64,000 bases of DNA from Nitrospirota bacterium (GCA_016195565.1 JACPZK010000005.1:42151-106150), one strand, 5' to 3'; counted from the first letter of the stretch, positions 53,222-61,802 are shown. The notes: generated from the sequence alone by a model not told the origin. Program-made: numbers and translations.

Positions 53222-53949
53222 CTGAAATAAACATTTTAATCCCTGTTGTTGCAGCATTTCTATCGGCGTCACTGACGCTCATGGCAGGGTTTGGACTCGC
53301 GACAATACTCACTCCTGTCTTTCTCATATTTTACGACGTAAAAATTGCCATACTAATAGTGGCTGTCGTGCATCTTGCGAATAATCTCTTAAAGCTCTCC
53401 CTTTTTAGAAGCTATGTAAGTTTAGATATTTTAAAACGCTTCGGAGCTTTAACGTTGATAGGGGCTTTTATCGGGGCATTCTTGCAGGGGAAAATGGATT
53501 CGTCCCTTGTAAAGATTTTGCTCGGAGCATCTTTGATTTTTCTTGGATTAAAGGAAATTTCAGGCTTCGGAGAAAAGCTTAGACTTCCAAAGAAGATAGA
53601 TGTCATCGGAGGCTTTTTCTCAGGGCTTCTTGGAGGATTTGTCGGGAATCAGGGCGCAATAAGAAGCGCATATCTGCTCAATTACAATATCCCGAAAGAG
53701 ACCTTTGTAGCTACAGCAGCGATAATCGCATCCGTTGTGGATGTGACAAGGATTCCGGTTTATATATTCAGCAATAAAGATGTGCTTACTGACAATGCAA
53801 TCCTCTTGCTCGTAACAACTGCATCGGCTTTTGCAGGGACATTTGCAGGTAAAAGTTTCTTAAAGAAAATATCGCTCAAGACTTTTAAAATATATGTGGC
53901 TGCTACCATAGTGATAATCGGAGCGCTTCTGACATTCAGGATTATCTGA
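53218..53949 (+). CDS. TauE/SafE-family membrane exporter
   Basis: 243 residues with about eight hydrophobic segments. The two repeated halves each begin with a Gly-rich helix (LMAGFGLATILTPVF and GGFFSGLLGGFVGNQGA), as in TauE/SafE (sulfite exporter) proteins. It probably exports a sulfur-containing or organic anion; the substrate is unknown. It is co-translated with the PadR gene. Confidence 0.88.
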   Translation: MTEINILIPVVAAFLSASLTLMAGFGLATILTPVFLIFYDVKIAILIVAVVHLANNLLKLSLFRSYVSLDILKRFGALTLIGAFIGAFLQGKMDSSLVKILLGASLIFLGLKEISGFGEKLRLPKKIDVIGGFFSGLLGGFVGNQGAIRSAYLLNYNIPKETFVATAAIIASVVDVTRIPVYIFSNKDVLTDNAILLLVTTASAFAGTFAGKSFLKKISLKTFKIYVAATIVIIGALLTFRII

Positions 53950-54012
53950 AGCAAAAACCATATTCTTCTTGGTATATAATACTATTCTCTTTTTGTTATC
54001 ATATAGGCAGTA

Positions 54013-55719
54013 ATGAAGAGTTATTTATTAATAATCGGAACTCTGATTGTAGTAATTTCCGCGCTTATTACCTTGAATGTCTTTTTTCAGCAGTCCCTTC
54101 AGATGGAGATGGCAGAGCAGTTCAACAAGCAGCAGCTCCTGCTTTCAGGGTCAATCGCCGAAAGCATAAAGTCGCATATCTATTTCCTCAAAAAAAATGT
54201 TCTCCATTTTGCAGGCCTTCTCTCGAAGGCGGAGTTGGAAAACAGAAGTGATTTTAACTGGATGCTTAGGGATGCAAAGATTAGTCAGGAGGCGGTCGCA
54301 ACAACCCTGGGCATTCTTGACCCGAGGGGCGGCGTAATTTTCTATAAAGGGGATAAAGAGCAGATCAGAGCGGCTGCTTCCGAAATTGTCAGCCTTGCCA
54401 AAAAAACAGCTCCCGGCAGTATAGGCACGTTAGAGACGAAAAACACTGTTTATGTACTGGCTCCGGTTTATTATCAGAATGCTTTAAGAGGCGTGATTTT
54501 TGAGTCAATGAGGATAAATGACATAGCAGATTACTTTGTAAGCAGAATAAAACTGGGCGCAAGGGGATATGCATGGATGATGAATAAAAACGGGACTCTC
54601 ATTTATCATCCTACACAGCCTGAAATGGTCGGCGGGAATGTCTACAAAGCATCGCCGGAATGTTTTAAATGCCATATAAGTTTTGACCTTGAAAAAAAGA
54701 TTATAGAAGGAAAGGCAAGCGTTTACGGCAGGCATATCGCTGCAACAGGGGAAGACAAGATACTCGCTTTTTCCTCTGTGGATATCGGGAACATCTCATG
54801 GATAATAGCTATTTCGTCCCCGTATTCCGAAGTGACTCAGGCTACAAGACAGAGCATGAAACTTTATTCCTATCTCATAATCTCCATTTTTATAACAACA
54901 AGCATTGTTTCAGCTTTACTGATTGTTTTCAATAAAAAAAGAATAAAAGCAGAGGAAGTCTCAAAGCGTAAAGAAGAGCTTGAAAGATACGCTGCCGAGC
55001 TTGAAGAAAGAGTAACCGAAAGGACTGCTGAGCTTGCCAGCGAGAAGGAGAAGATAGCCCACTCTGAAAAACTTGCATCCATCGGCAGGCTTGCAGCAGG
55101 CATTGCCCACGAAATAGGGAATCCGCTGACGTCAATCTTTTCATTTATTCAGATACTCAGGGAGATGGAGGATGACAAATTCAAAAAAGAAAGCCTTGAT
55201 ACGATTTATTTTCACATCAACAGAATTTCAGAAATCCTGAAACAGCTTTCAGGCTTTTCAAGAATGCCTGCCGGAGAGGCCAGCGAATGCCGGATAAACG
55301 ATATTATAGAAACCTCTCTTAACCTCATTCAATACGACAAGAAGGCGAAAAACGTAGCCATTGTAAAAGAACTTTCGCCGTCTCTGCCGGCAGTAGTCTG
55401 CGGCGGCAACCAGCTTTCACAGGTATTTGTTAATCTGATATTAAACGCTATCGATGCCATGCCTGACGGCGGCGCCCTTACCATAAAAAGCATGACAAAA
55501 GGCAGCGATATCGTTATCAGGTTTGAGGATACAGGGGTTGGCATTCCAAAAGAAGATTTAACGAAAATATTTGATCCGTTTTACACAACAAAAGAAAAAG
55601 GCACAGGTTTAGGGCTTGCAGTCAGCTATGACATAATAAAAAAGATGAACGGCGCGTTAAGCATTGAAAGCGAGCTTGGCAAAGGGAGTGTGTTTACGAT
55701 AACAATGCCATATAAGTAA
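54013..55719 (+). CDS. Haem-c sensor histidine kinase (Cache-like domain)
   Basis: 568 residues. TM1 about 4-26, a periplasmic Cache-like domain about 30-280, TM2 about 284-306, coiled coil, HisKA with His366 (GIAHEIGNPLTSIF), and an ATPase with NLILNAIDAMPDGG and GTGLGLAVSYDI. The periplasmic domain carries CFKCH (C217, C220, H221) in the second Cache half, so it probably binds haem c covalently and could sense redox state, NO, CO or O2. The next gene, 33 bases on, is an NtrC-type activator, its evident partner. Confidence 0.92.
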   Translation: MKSYLLIIGTLIVVISALITLNVFFQQSLQMEMAEQFNKQQLLLSGSIAESIKSHIYFLKKNVLHFAGLLSKAELENRSDFNWMLRDAKISQEAVATTLGILDPRGGVIFYKGDKEQIRAAASEIVSLAKKTAPGSIGTLETKNTVYVLAPVYYQNALRGVIFESMRINDIADYFVSRIKLGARGYAWMMNKNGTLIYHPTQPEMVGGNVYKASPECFKCHISFDLEKKIIEGKASVYGRHIAATGEDKILAFSSVDIGNISWIIAISSPYSEVTQATRQSMKLYSYLIISIFITTSIVSALLIVFNKKRIKAEEVSKRKEELERYAAELEERVTERTAELASEKEKIAHSEKLASIGRLAAGIAHEIGNPLTSIFSFIQILREMEDDKFKKESLDTIYFHINRISEILKQLSGFSRMPAGEASECRINDIIETSLNLIQYDKKAKNVAIVKELSPSLPAVVCGGNQLSQVFVNLILNAIDAMPDGGALTIKSMTKGSDIVIRFEDTGVGIPKEDLTKIFDPFYTTKEKGTGLGLAVSYDIIKKMNGALSIESELGKGSVFTITMPYK

Positions 55720-55752
55720 AGTGCAAAATTTAGAATTAAAAGTTAAAAATTT

Positions 55753-57111
55753 ATGAAACCGAAAATACTTATAGTGGACGACGAGCCTGATATATGCAGG
55801 GCGCTTGAATTCCTGCTAAAGAGGGAGGATTATTCTGTCAGTTCTATTCATAGCGGTGAAGATGCCATAGATAAACTGAATAAAGAAAGCTTTGATATAG
55901 TGCTTACAGACCTGAAGATGGGAAAGGTTGATGGAATGACAGTGCTTGAGAAGGCAAAGGAGATAAGCCCTGACACGACGGTAATTATGATGACTGCATT
56001 TGCCTCTGTTGAATCTGCGGTGGAGGCTATGAAGAGAGGCGCTGCTGATTACATTGTAAAACCCTTCCTCAATGAAGAGATAAAACTTACGATAAGGAAG
56101 GTCATTGAACAGAAGAAACTTATAACCGAAAATATCGCTCTCAAACAACAGATAAGCCAACATATAGCTTGTAAAGATTTCGTTGCAAACTCCGAGTCAA
56201 TGCTGAGAATTGTTGAGACTCTTGAGAAAGTGGTGCCTACAAAAAGCAATCTGCTTCTTTTGGGCGAGAGCGGGACAGGGAAAGGCCTCCTTGCAGAACT
56301 TATACACTGCAACAGTCCGCGGCGCGACAAGCCGTTTATTTCTATAAACTGCTCTGCTATCCCAGAGGGACTTCTGGAATCAGAGCTTTTTGGTTATAAA
56401 AAGGGGGCATTTACCGGCGCTGTATCTGACAAATTAGGGCTTATACCCCTGGCCCATCAGGGAACACTATTCCTCGACGAGATAGCCGACATGCCTGTTA
56501 ATCTACAGGCAAAACTCTTAAAGGTTCTGGAGACAGGAGAGGTTTATCCCCTTGGAGACACAAGGCACAAAAGTGTTGATATAAGGATAATCTCAGCAAC
56601 CAACACAGACATAGAAAACCGACTGAAAGAAGGAAAGTTCAGAGAGGACCTCTACTGGAGGTTGAATGTAATAGAGATAAAGATACCGCCATTGAGGGAA
56701 AGAAGGGACGATATAGAGGTGCTTGCAAAACATTTCATAACAAAATTTTCAGAGGAACATAAAAAAAATTTAAAAGGCATAGACCAACAAGCCCTCTCCA
56801 TATTAATAGAATATTCATGGCCGGGAAATGTAAGAGAACTGGGCAATGTTATTGAGAGGGCGGTGGTGCTTACAGAAGGCAATTATATAACCACTGATGA
56901 CCTTCAGGACAAGATTAAGAAGGTAAAGAATGCGAATGAAAAACCTGACGCATCTTCCACTCTTAAACTGCACATAAGCGATTATGAAAAGAAGCTGATT
57001 CTGCAAGCATATAAGGTGCATAATAAGGATAAAGAAGAGACAGCTAAAGCCCTCGGGATAGACCTTGCAACGCTTTACAGGAAATTTAAGAAATACGGGA
57101 TAGAGGAGTAA
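55753..57111 (+). CDS. NtrC-family sigma54-dependent response regulator
   Basis: 452 residues. A receiver (1-120, Asp in VLTDLKMGKVDG), an AAA+ domain (Walker A LLGESGTGKGLLAE, the sigma54 loop KKGAFTGAV, Walker B GTLFLDEIADMP, ARVLE-type VLETGEVYPLG) and a Fis HTH at the C-terminus (KEETAKALGIDLATLYRKF). It opens sigma54 promoters when phosphorylated. The only strong sigma54 promoter match I see is at 62217-62233. The 33-base gap from the kinase is heptamer-repeat DNA without an obvious ribosome site. Confidence 0.95.
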   Translation: MKPKILIVDDEPDICRALEFLLKREDYSVSSIHSGEDAIDKLNKESFDIVLTDLKMGKVDGMTVLEKAKEISPDTTVIMMTAFASVESAVEAMKRGAADYIVKPFLNEEIKLTIRKVIEQKKLITENIALKQQISQHIACKDFVANSESMLRIVETLEKVVPTKSNLLLLGESGTGKGLLAELIHCNSPRRDKPFISINCSAIPEGLLESELFGYKKGAFTGAVSDKLGLIPLAHQGTLFLDEIADMPVNLQAKLLKVLETGEVYPLGDTRHKSVDIRIISATNTDIENRLKEGKFREDLYWRLNVIEIKIPPLRERRDDIEVLAKHFITKFSEEHKKNLKGIDQQALSILIEYSWPGNVRELGNVIERAVVLTEGNYITTDDLQDKIKKVKNANEKPDASSTLKLHISDYEKKLILQAYKVHNKDKEETAKALGIDLATLYRKFKKYGIEE

Positions 57112-57124
57112 GTAAAATATATGA

Positions 57125-57219
57125 TGTCATTGCGAGGGATGAAATCCCAAAGCAATCTCAAGGCAGGCTCGGAGCAATCTCAAAAGACAAGATTGCTTCG
57201 CCTTTGGCTCGCAATGACA
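57125..57219. repeat. REP-like hairpin
   Basis: TGTCATTGCGAG ... CTCGCAATGACA with inner GCAATCTC/GATTGCTTC segments, filling the gap behind the sigma54 activator gene. Confidence 0.65.
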
Positions 57220-57234
57220 GAGAGAGTGTGTTAA

Positions 57235-57528
57235 ATGAAAAAAACATTTCATATCGGCATTATCGGCGGCGGCATTCTTGGGATTGCAGTCGCCTTAAGC
57301 ATGGATCTCCTGCTGGGCAAAAGCCTTGGAGGCGGATGGAGCGAAGCAGTGGCAAATGATATGAACAGCCTGTTCAAAACCAATCTGTCGCCCGGCAGTT
57401 TCATAGTGATTATAGGCGTGATAATAGTCGTTGGAATCATCGGAGCATTCGGCGCTTTTATCGGTGGGATCTTTAGCGTAATGCTTGCAGGATTCTTTAA
57501 GGCGCTAACAAAAGATAGGCAGAGGTAG
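57235..57528 (+). CDS. Small glycine-rich membrane protein
   Basis: 97 residues with two hydrophobic Gly-rich segments (about 6-28 and 53-88: GIIGGGILGIAVALSMDLLL; GVIIVVGIIGAFGAFIGGIF) and a short basic tail. It resembles in style, less in sequence, the three small proteins at 60953-62179. I do not know the family. A hexamer repeat (AGAGGT units) overlaps its end. Gly zipper-like helices suggest oligomers in the membrane. Confidence 0.6.
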   Translation: MKKTFHIGIIGGGILGIAVALSMDLLLGKSLGGGWSEAVANDMNSLFKTNLSPGSFIVIIGVIIVVGIIGAFGAFIGGIFSVMLAGFFKALTKDRQR

Positions 57529-57598
57529 AGGTAAAGGTAGAGGCGAAGAGTAATAATTTTTCTTTCTCTACCTTTTACCTTTTCCTTTACCTGTTTTC

Positions 57599-58123
57599 TT
57601 ATCCCTTATGGCACTTTTCACAATCCGACGCAGGAGAGGCTGTTTTTCCGTTATGGCAAGCGCCGCAGAACTTCCCTTCATTGATATCCTTCATTGTAAT
57701 ATGAGCAGCGCCTGCCTTCATAACAAACGTTTTCGGGTGACATTCCTTGCAGCCAAACATCTTAGAATGCGACTCATGATTAAACTTTGAAGGCATGCTC
57801 GTCTTTTTCAGAGCAATAACCTTGATGTTGTGACAGTTGCCGCAAATGTCTTTGTTTATCTTCATATATTTATGAGCTTCAAAATCATGGCACTGATTGC
57901 AATGATACCCTGTTTTTGTGTGTATCTGATGCGAAAATATTCCTTTCTGCGGAGCGGATGAAAACTTCTGATAAGAATGGCACTTGAAACAGGGGAGACT
58001 GCTGACTGCTTCAGCAGCAGAGATCACCATTTCAGGAGCTTTTTCAGCCCTTTCTTTCTCTGTCTTTTGAGAGCACCCTAATATCAGTGAACCGGCAATA
58101 ACAATTAATACCGCCCATCTCAT
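57599..58123 (-). CDS. Hexahaem cytochrome c lipoprotein
   Basis: 174 residues. A lipoprotein signal (VLIVIAGSLILGCSQ) is followed by six CXXCH sites (CFKCH, CNQCH, CGNCH, CKECH, CGACH, CEKCH) with c7/c3-like spacing and many distal His (FSHQIHTKTGYH, FNHESHSKMF). It is probably anchored to the inner or outer membrane and passes electrons onward from the b-type cytochrome. Its start overlaps the cytochrome b stop by 4 bases; it is the third gene of the operon. Confidence 0.92.
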   Translation of the reverse strand: MRWAVLIVIAGSLILGCSQKTEKERAEKAPEMVISAAEAVSSLPCFKCHSYQKFSSAPQKGIFSHQIHTKTGYHCNQCHDFEAHKYMKINKDICGNCHNIKVIALKKTSMPSKFNHESHSKMFGCKECHPKTFVMKAGAAHITMKDINEGKFCGACHNGKTASPASDCEKCHKG

Positions 58124-58845
58124 TTATTTTCCCCTTTTTTATCTTCAAACTCAAGTTTATACTCAAGAGGATGTTCATGCTTCATCTGTTCTATAGAAAT
58201 CCTTCCTGTAATCCATGTCATACTCATGGGAAACTTATCCCATTTTAAGTGTTCATTATAGAAATGCCAGAAGAGTATAAAGACTATGGCAAGAAGCGCC
58301 TCGTCGCTGTGCATGACAGAAATTACTTCCCATATCCAGTTTACAGTCCAAACCGGGAAAAGATATGACGCATGAACCGGGAATGCAAGGAAAAGACCTG
58401 ACAGTCCAATGATTCCCATGCCCCAGAAGACCGCCCAGTAGTCAAATTTATGGATATAGCTGTATCTGCCGAACTGCGGCTTCTCTTTGCTTAATCCGAA
58501 AAAGTACAGCATATTTTTGATGAGATCAAATACATCCTTCGGGAGCGGGATAATGGTTGTGTCCTTGCGCACCTTCATTTTGCCTGTTGCCAGACTGTAT
58601 CCCAAATAAAGGACATGCCAGGTAAAATCCAGAAGCATTGTAATGCCGGCAATGCGATGAATTATCCCTGCTGTTTCAGGGCCGCCCCATATTCCTATCC
58701 ACCATTTTGAATAGTGTTCAACCTCTGGATATTTCAAGGCCCAGCCGGTAAAGGCGAGGAGTAAAAACGTTGTAAAAAGAATTACATGCTGAATTCTCTC
58801 AATGAGATTGAACCGCTGATATTCCTTTCGGACCTCATTACTCAT
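58120..58845 (-). CDS. Membrane cytochrome b (formate dehydrogenase-gamma/CbcB-like)
   Basis: 241 residues with four or five membrane helices. His residues at helix positions (NLIERIQHVILFTTFLLL, IIHRIAGITMLLDFTWHVLY, VFILFWHFYNEH) suit two b haems. This fold oxidises or reduces quinones. The chosen ATG (58845, AAGGAGG upstream) overlaps the 7-haem gene by 8 bases. With the heptahaem and hexahaem partners it looks like a quinol-to-periplasm oxidoreductase similar to Geobacter CbcBA. Confidence 0.87.
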   Translation of the reverse strand: MSNEVRKEYQRFNLIERIQHVILFTTFLLLAFTGWALKYPEVEHYSKWWIGIWGGPETAGIIHRIAGITMLLDFTWHVLYLGYSLATGKMKVRKDTTIIPLPKDVFDLIKNMLYFFGLSKEKPQFGRYSYIHKFDYWAVFWGMGIIGLSGLFLAFPVHASYLFPVWTVNWIWEVISVMHSDEALLAIVFILFWHFYNEHLKWDKFPMSMTWITGRISIEQMKHEHPLEYKLEFEDKKGENK

Positions 58846-59809
58846 GATGCTCCTCCTTTTTTCTAAAGACCCTGTCCCTGATTTCCGCAAATGCCTCAAG
58901 AATTACGTGACCAACAATAAATACAAATACAGACACTAAAAGAACTGTCAAACTTTTTCCAAAGTAATATGGGATGGGATTATCCTTGCCAATGGGTTTA
59001 TGGGTGATTGCGGCGACGAACTTCTTGGTAGCTCCCTTATGGCACTTCCCGCAGGTTTCCGTCCTGTTATTCCATGCAACAGGGGACATCGGCTCTTCAT
59101 ACTGCTTTACATCGTGATAGCTGTGGCAATCTGTGCAGACAGGTGCATTTTGATGCCCCAGTATATATTTTTTACCATGGAAACTCTCATAATACCTTTC
59201 AAGTATATGTGTCCCCAAATTATATTTTTTCGCCAATTCTTTCTTTTCGTGGCACTTGCCGCAGGTCCTGACAACACTCTTTTTGTTAATGGTTGAAGTT
59301 TCTGTTTTTTTAGATGTGATATAGTGAGGCGAGCCGTGACAGTCTATGCAGGAAGCTCCGTCAGACTGTTTTTTCTGTATTACATTGCTGCCGTGAATGC
59401 TGTTCTGCCACGATTTATAAATATCACCATGACATTCCGAACATGCAGCAAGGGCTACGGGGTCAACCTTTGCCTTGTGCGATATTTTGCTTGCCAATAC
59501 AGCAATGTCCTTTGGAACATCACCCATTGCTGTTGGTTTATGAGGATTCATGCCAAACTGTTTGTGGCATGCGATACAGTCAAATCCTCCGTGAATAGAT
59601 TGTGAATATCTCTCACCGTCCACATTCACATCAACCAAATTACCTTTTTCTGTACGTATCTTGCCCTTCATCGCGCTATGGCAGGCAAGACAGTTAATCC
59701 CCGTTAGAAAGCCCTGCTTTTCTAACGGGGTAAAGGTTTCGGCATTTGCAGAATAGCTGAAACAAAACAGGAAAAAGCATAAAAAAACTATCACTGAAAC
59801 CCTTCTCAT
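58838..59809 (-). CDS. Heptahaem cytochrome c, membrane-anchored (CbcA-like)
   Basis: 323 residues. A signal peptide (VSVIVFLCFFLFCFSYSANA) is followed by seven CXXCH sites (CLACH, CIACH, CSECH, CIDCH, CGKCH, CTDCH, CGKCH) and one C-terminal helix (LTVLLVSVFVFIVGHVILEA). The start is the ATG at 59809 with GGGGG upstream. Seven haems plus a terminal anchor next to a diheme cytochrome b match Geobacter CbcA. The codons FTPLEKQGFLTG just before the first haem are made of the palindrome CCCCGTTAGAAAGC, which also occurs between genes elsewhere. Confidence 0.9.
   Translation of the reverse strand: MRRVSVIVFLCFFLFCFSYSANAETFTPLEKQGFLTGINCLACHSAMKGKIRTEKGNLVDVNVDGERYSQSIHGGFDCIACHKQFGMNPHKPTAMGDVPKDIAVLASKISHKAKVDPVALAACSECHGDIYKSWQNSIHGSNVIQKKQSDGASCIDCHGSPHYITSKKTETSTINKKSVVRTCGKCHEKKELAKKYNLGTHILERYYESFHGKKYILGHQNAPVCTDCHSYHDVKQYEEPMSPVAWNNRTETCGKCHKGATKKFVAAITHKPIGKDNPIPYYFGKSLTVLLVSVFVFIVGHVILEAFAEIRDRVFRKKEEHHE
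59699..59730. repeat. CCCCGTTAGAAAGC palindrome inside a cytochrome gene
   Basis: CCCCGTTAGAAA and TTTCTAACGGGG flank an 8-base loop (GCCCTGCT), forming a perfect 12-bp stem in the coding region. The 14-mer is identical to those at 35117-35130 and 61398-61411. Confidence 0.75.
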
Positions 59810-59860
59810 GTAACCCCCTCTTAGTTCAGAGATGTGTCCAACTATTTTAAATAGCGGTTT

Positions 59861-59866
59861 ATTATA
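59861..59866 (-). promoter_or_regulatory. Candidate -10 box of the CbcA-like operon
   Basis: TATAAT on the minus strand, 52 bases before the start codon. No good -35 box is seen; the region upstream is three tandem GGGTT units (about 59869-59886). This hints at activator dependence. A CTATTT-T-AAATAG palindrome (about 59843-59855) lies in the leader. Confidence 0.35.
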
Positions 59867-59943
59867 CATAACTACCCAACCCAACCCATAATTTGTGAAA
59901 TAAAAAATAGTAATTAAACCTTTAGACAAAATTATTAACCCCA

Positions 59944-59974
59944 AAAGAGAGGGGGATATTCACCCCCTCTCTTT
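59944..59974 (-). terminator. Terminator of the NapC-like transcript
   Basis: A perfect 12-bp stem, AAAGAGAGGGGG with its inverse, around ATATTCA, followed on the minus strand by TTTT. It divides the two cytochrome transcripts. The gap 59810-60123 holds this terminator, a REP-like hairpin and promoter DNA, and no gene. Confidence 0.85.
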
Positions 59975-60009
59975 AAACGGAATATATACCCAAATCCAGC
60001 GATAAAAAT

Positions 60010-60087
60010 TGTCATTGCGAGTGTAACGAAGCAATCTCGCCTTTTCCGATAAGATTGCCACGCACCCTTCGGGTGCTCGCAATGACA
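60010..60087. repeat. REP-like hairpin
   Basis: TGTCATTGCGAG ... CTCGCAATGACA with an inner CACCCTTCGGGTG hairpin, downstream of the NapC-like gene. Confidence 0.65.
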
Positions 60088-60123
60088 GAACCTCACCTGA
60101 GAACAACTATTGAGTTTTGGTTT

Positions 60124-60927
60124 TTAATTCTTGCTGCCCATCTTTATCTTCCCGTGCTCTATTCGTGAATGACACCACAGGCAGTCAATCTGCTTTTGCG
60201 TAACATGCTTTTCGTGAACGAATTTAATATCCTGATACATTTCTGTCTTTTCTATGTGGCAAAAATAACATCTATCTTTTGGAGTCTCACCATCGCCTTT
60301 TGTTATTTCTATATGACACTGGCTGCATTTACGGCCTGCCTTCAGCGCCTGTTCATGTGAAAAGGTCCTGCCCTTTACCACTATAGGCTGTTTTGGTGAT
60401 GAATGGCATGAAGGGCAGCCTGTAACAGCCTTATCATGCGTAACTCCCTTGAAATGGCATAGGAAACATACATTCGTAGATACCTTTACATGTTCTCCCT
60501 GAACTATATCTGAATGGCAGCTTCTGCAGTGAAGTTTTATTCCTCTTTTCATCTCTGTGAAATGCGGCTTATGGTCAAAGTTTATACCCCTCTTTGTGAA
60601 TATGACTTTTGATTCTACCAGTCTCTTATCATGACATCCGGACTGAAGACAGTTTTTATCCGGGACATTGGTTAAAGGACGGGGATTATATCCTCCTGCT
60701 AAAAACCTGAATTGTCCTGCGAGCGCGGCAGTAAGTGTATATTCATGGCATTTAAGACACGGTACTTTGTTGTGAGTAGAAGTCTCCCACTTTTTGTAAA
60801 ACGGCGCCATATAATGGCATACCTTGCAATTTTGGGGAGAAGGGAATACGGCATTGTTTACATATAAGAATACTCCTGTCATCACTATGACAAAAACTAA
60901 AAGTCCTAAAAAGACCTTCTTGTTCAT
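60124..60927 (-). CDS. NapC/NirT-like multihaem cytochrome c
   Basis: 267 residues. One N-terminal helix (VFLGLLVFVIVMTGVFLYV) acts as anchor. The NapC/NrfH-like start CKVCHYMAPFYKKWETSTH and CLKCH are followed by CRSCH, CFLCH, CPSCH, CSQCH, CYFCH and CLWCH, giving eight standard sites. CLQSGCH is a CX4CH site as in cytochrome c3 proteins, making nine possible haems. It probably takes electrons from menaquinol and passes them to periplasmic partners. It is the last gene behind the three small membrane proteins, 25 bases after the nearest. Confidence 0.9.
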   Translation of the reverse strand: MNKKVFLGLLVFVIVMTGVFLYVNNAVFPSPQNCKVCHYMAPFYKKWETSTHNKVPCLKCHEYTLTAALAGQFRFLAGGYNPRPLTNVPDKNCLQSGCHDKRLVESKVIFTKRGINFDHKPHFTEMKRGIKLHCRSCHSDIVQGEHVKVSTNVCFLCHFKGVTHDKAVTGCPSCHSSPKQPIVVKGRTFSHEQALKAGRKCSQCHIEITKGDGETPKDRCYFCHIEKTEMYQDIKFVHEKHVTQKQIDCLWCHSRIEHGKIKMGSKN

Positions 60928-60952
60928 ATTTGCCCCCCTTTTTTAAAAAATT

Positions 60953-61267
60953 TCACTTCTTTCCGTTCTTTGAGAAATATGTCAAAACATATCCGATGAC
61001 AGTGCCTGCCAGTGAGCCAATGACAATCAAGAGGGCAGCTGCACATAAAATACCCATTAAAGCGCCGATGGCAACCATCACTTTTATGAGGAGCGTAGCA
61101 GAAACCGGCCCGCCGGCTAATTTGCTTGCGATAACGAGCGCAGTATAACTTCCAAAATAAAATCCGGGAAGAAGTCCGAAAATAATAAATGCGATACCGC
61201 CGAGAACAGCGCCAATCTTTGTTCCCATTGAGATTAGCTCTCTTTTTTGAGGCGTTTCAGTTTCCAT
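60953..61267 (-). CDS. Small Gly-rich membrane protein, paralogue 1
   Basis: 104 residues with two long hydrophobic parts (about 14-45 and 55-98). The hallmark MGTKIGAVLGGIAFIIFGLL is followed by PGFYFGSY and a mid-loop ending GGPVSATLLIK. It is about half identical to paralogue 2 and shares its layout with paralogue 3. I do not recognise the family. It lies 25 bases before the NapC-like gene, so a role in a membrane electron-transfer complex is plausible. Confidence 0.7.
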   Translation of the reverse strand: METETPQKRELISMGTKIGAVLGGIAFIIFGLLPGFYFGSYTALVIASKLAGGPVSATLLIKVMVAIGALMGILCAAALLIVIGSLAGTVIGYVLTYFSKNGKK

Positions 61268-61397
61268 AACAGCCCCCTTTTCAGAACAAGTCTTTAATTA
61301 AAAATATCACATTTAATGTTGCAATACAACAAGAATAACCGCCGGCAAATAAAAAAAGGGTGCATATCCCCTTTTTTGTTCTGTTCTAACAGCTTTA

Positions 61398-61430
61398 CCC
61401 CGTTAGAAAGCCCCGCTGCTTGCAGCGGGG
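61398..61430. repeat. CCCCGTTAGAAAGC element with perfect hairpin
   Basis: The 14-mer is followed by CCCCGCTGC-TT-GCAGCGGGG (61411-61430). It lies in the 199-base gap between paralogues 2 and 1 and may stop or process the transcript between them. Confidence 0.6.
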
Positions 61431-61466
61431 ATGAAGATATAATTCCTTTTAGAGTGAACACGGGGT

Positions 61467-61802
61467 TTACTCTGCCTTGGTTGTGGCCTCTGCCGGCTTT
61501 CTTACATCCGCGGGCGCTGTTACAACCTCTACAAGATAACCGAGGGTTGTCCCTATTATTGAACCTACCACTATGCTCACCGACGCCGCGCATACTATCC
61601 CAAGCAGTATTCCTACTGCCATAAACATCCTCACCAATACCGTAGGCTCAACAGGGCCTCCCACCAGATGCTTAAGCACTATCAGTGAACCATAGCTGCC
61701 GAAGTAAAACCCGGGAAGAACCCCGAAGATTAAGAAGGCTATGCTCCCTAATGTTGCGCCTATCTTTGTTCCCATCCTTACCATTTCTTTTCTTGCTTTC
61801 AT
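61467..61802 (-). CDS. Small Gly-rich membrane protein, paralogue 2
   Basis: 111 residues: MGTKIGATLGSIAFLIFGVL, PGFYFGSY, GGPVEPTVLVRMF, a second hydrophobic part with ICAASVSIVVGS-like Gly/Ser helices, and a short hydrophilic tail (DVRKPAEATTKAE). GGAGG precedes the start. Clearly homologous to paralogue 1. Function unknown. Confidence 0.7.
   Translation of the reverse strand: MKARKEMVRMGTKIGATLGSIAFLIFGVLPGFYFGSYGSLIVLKHLVGGPVEPTVLVRMFMAVGILLGIVCAASVSIVVGSIIGTTLGYLVEVVTAPADVRKPAEATTKAE

Noticed and set aside
57112..57234. Sigma54 promoter before the 57235 gene
   Set aside because: TTTGGCTCGCAATGA has a GG but no GC at the -12 position and belongs to a REP-like hairpin.
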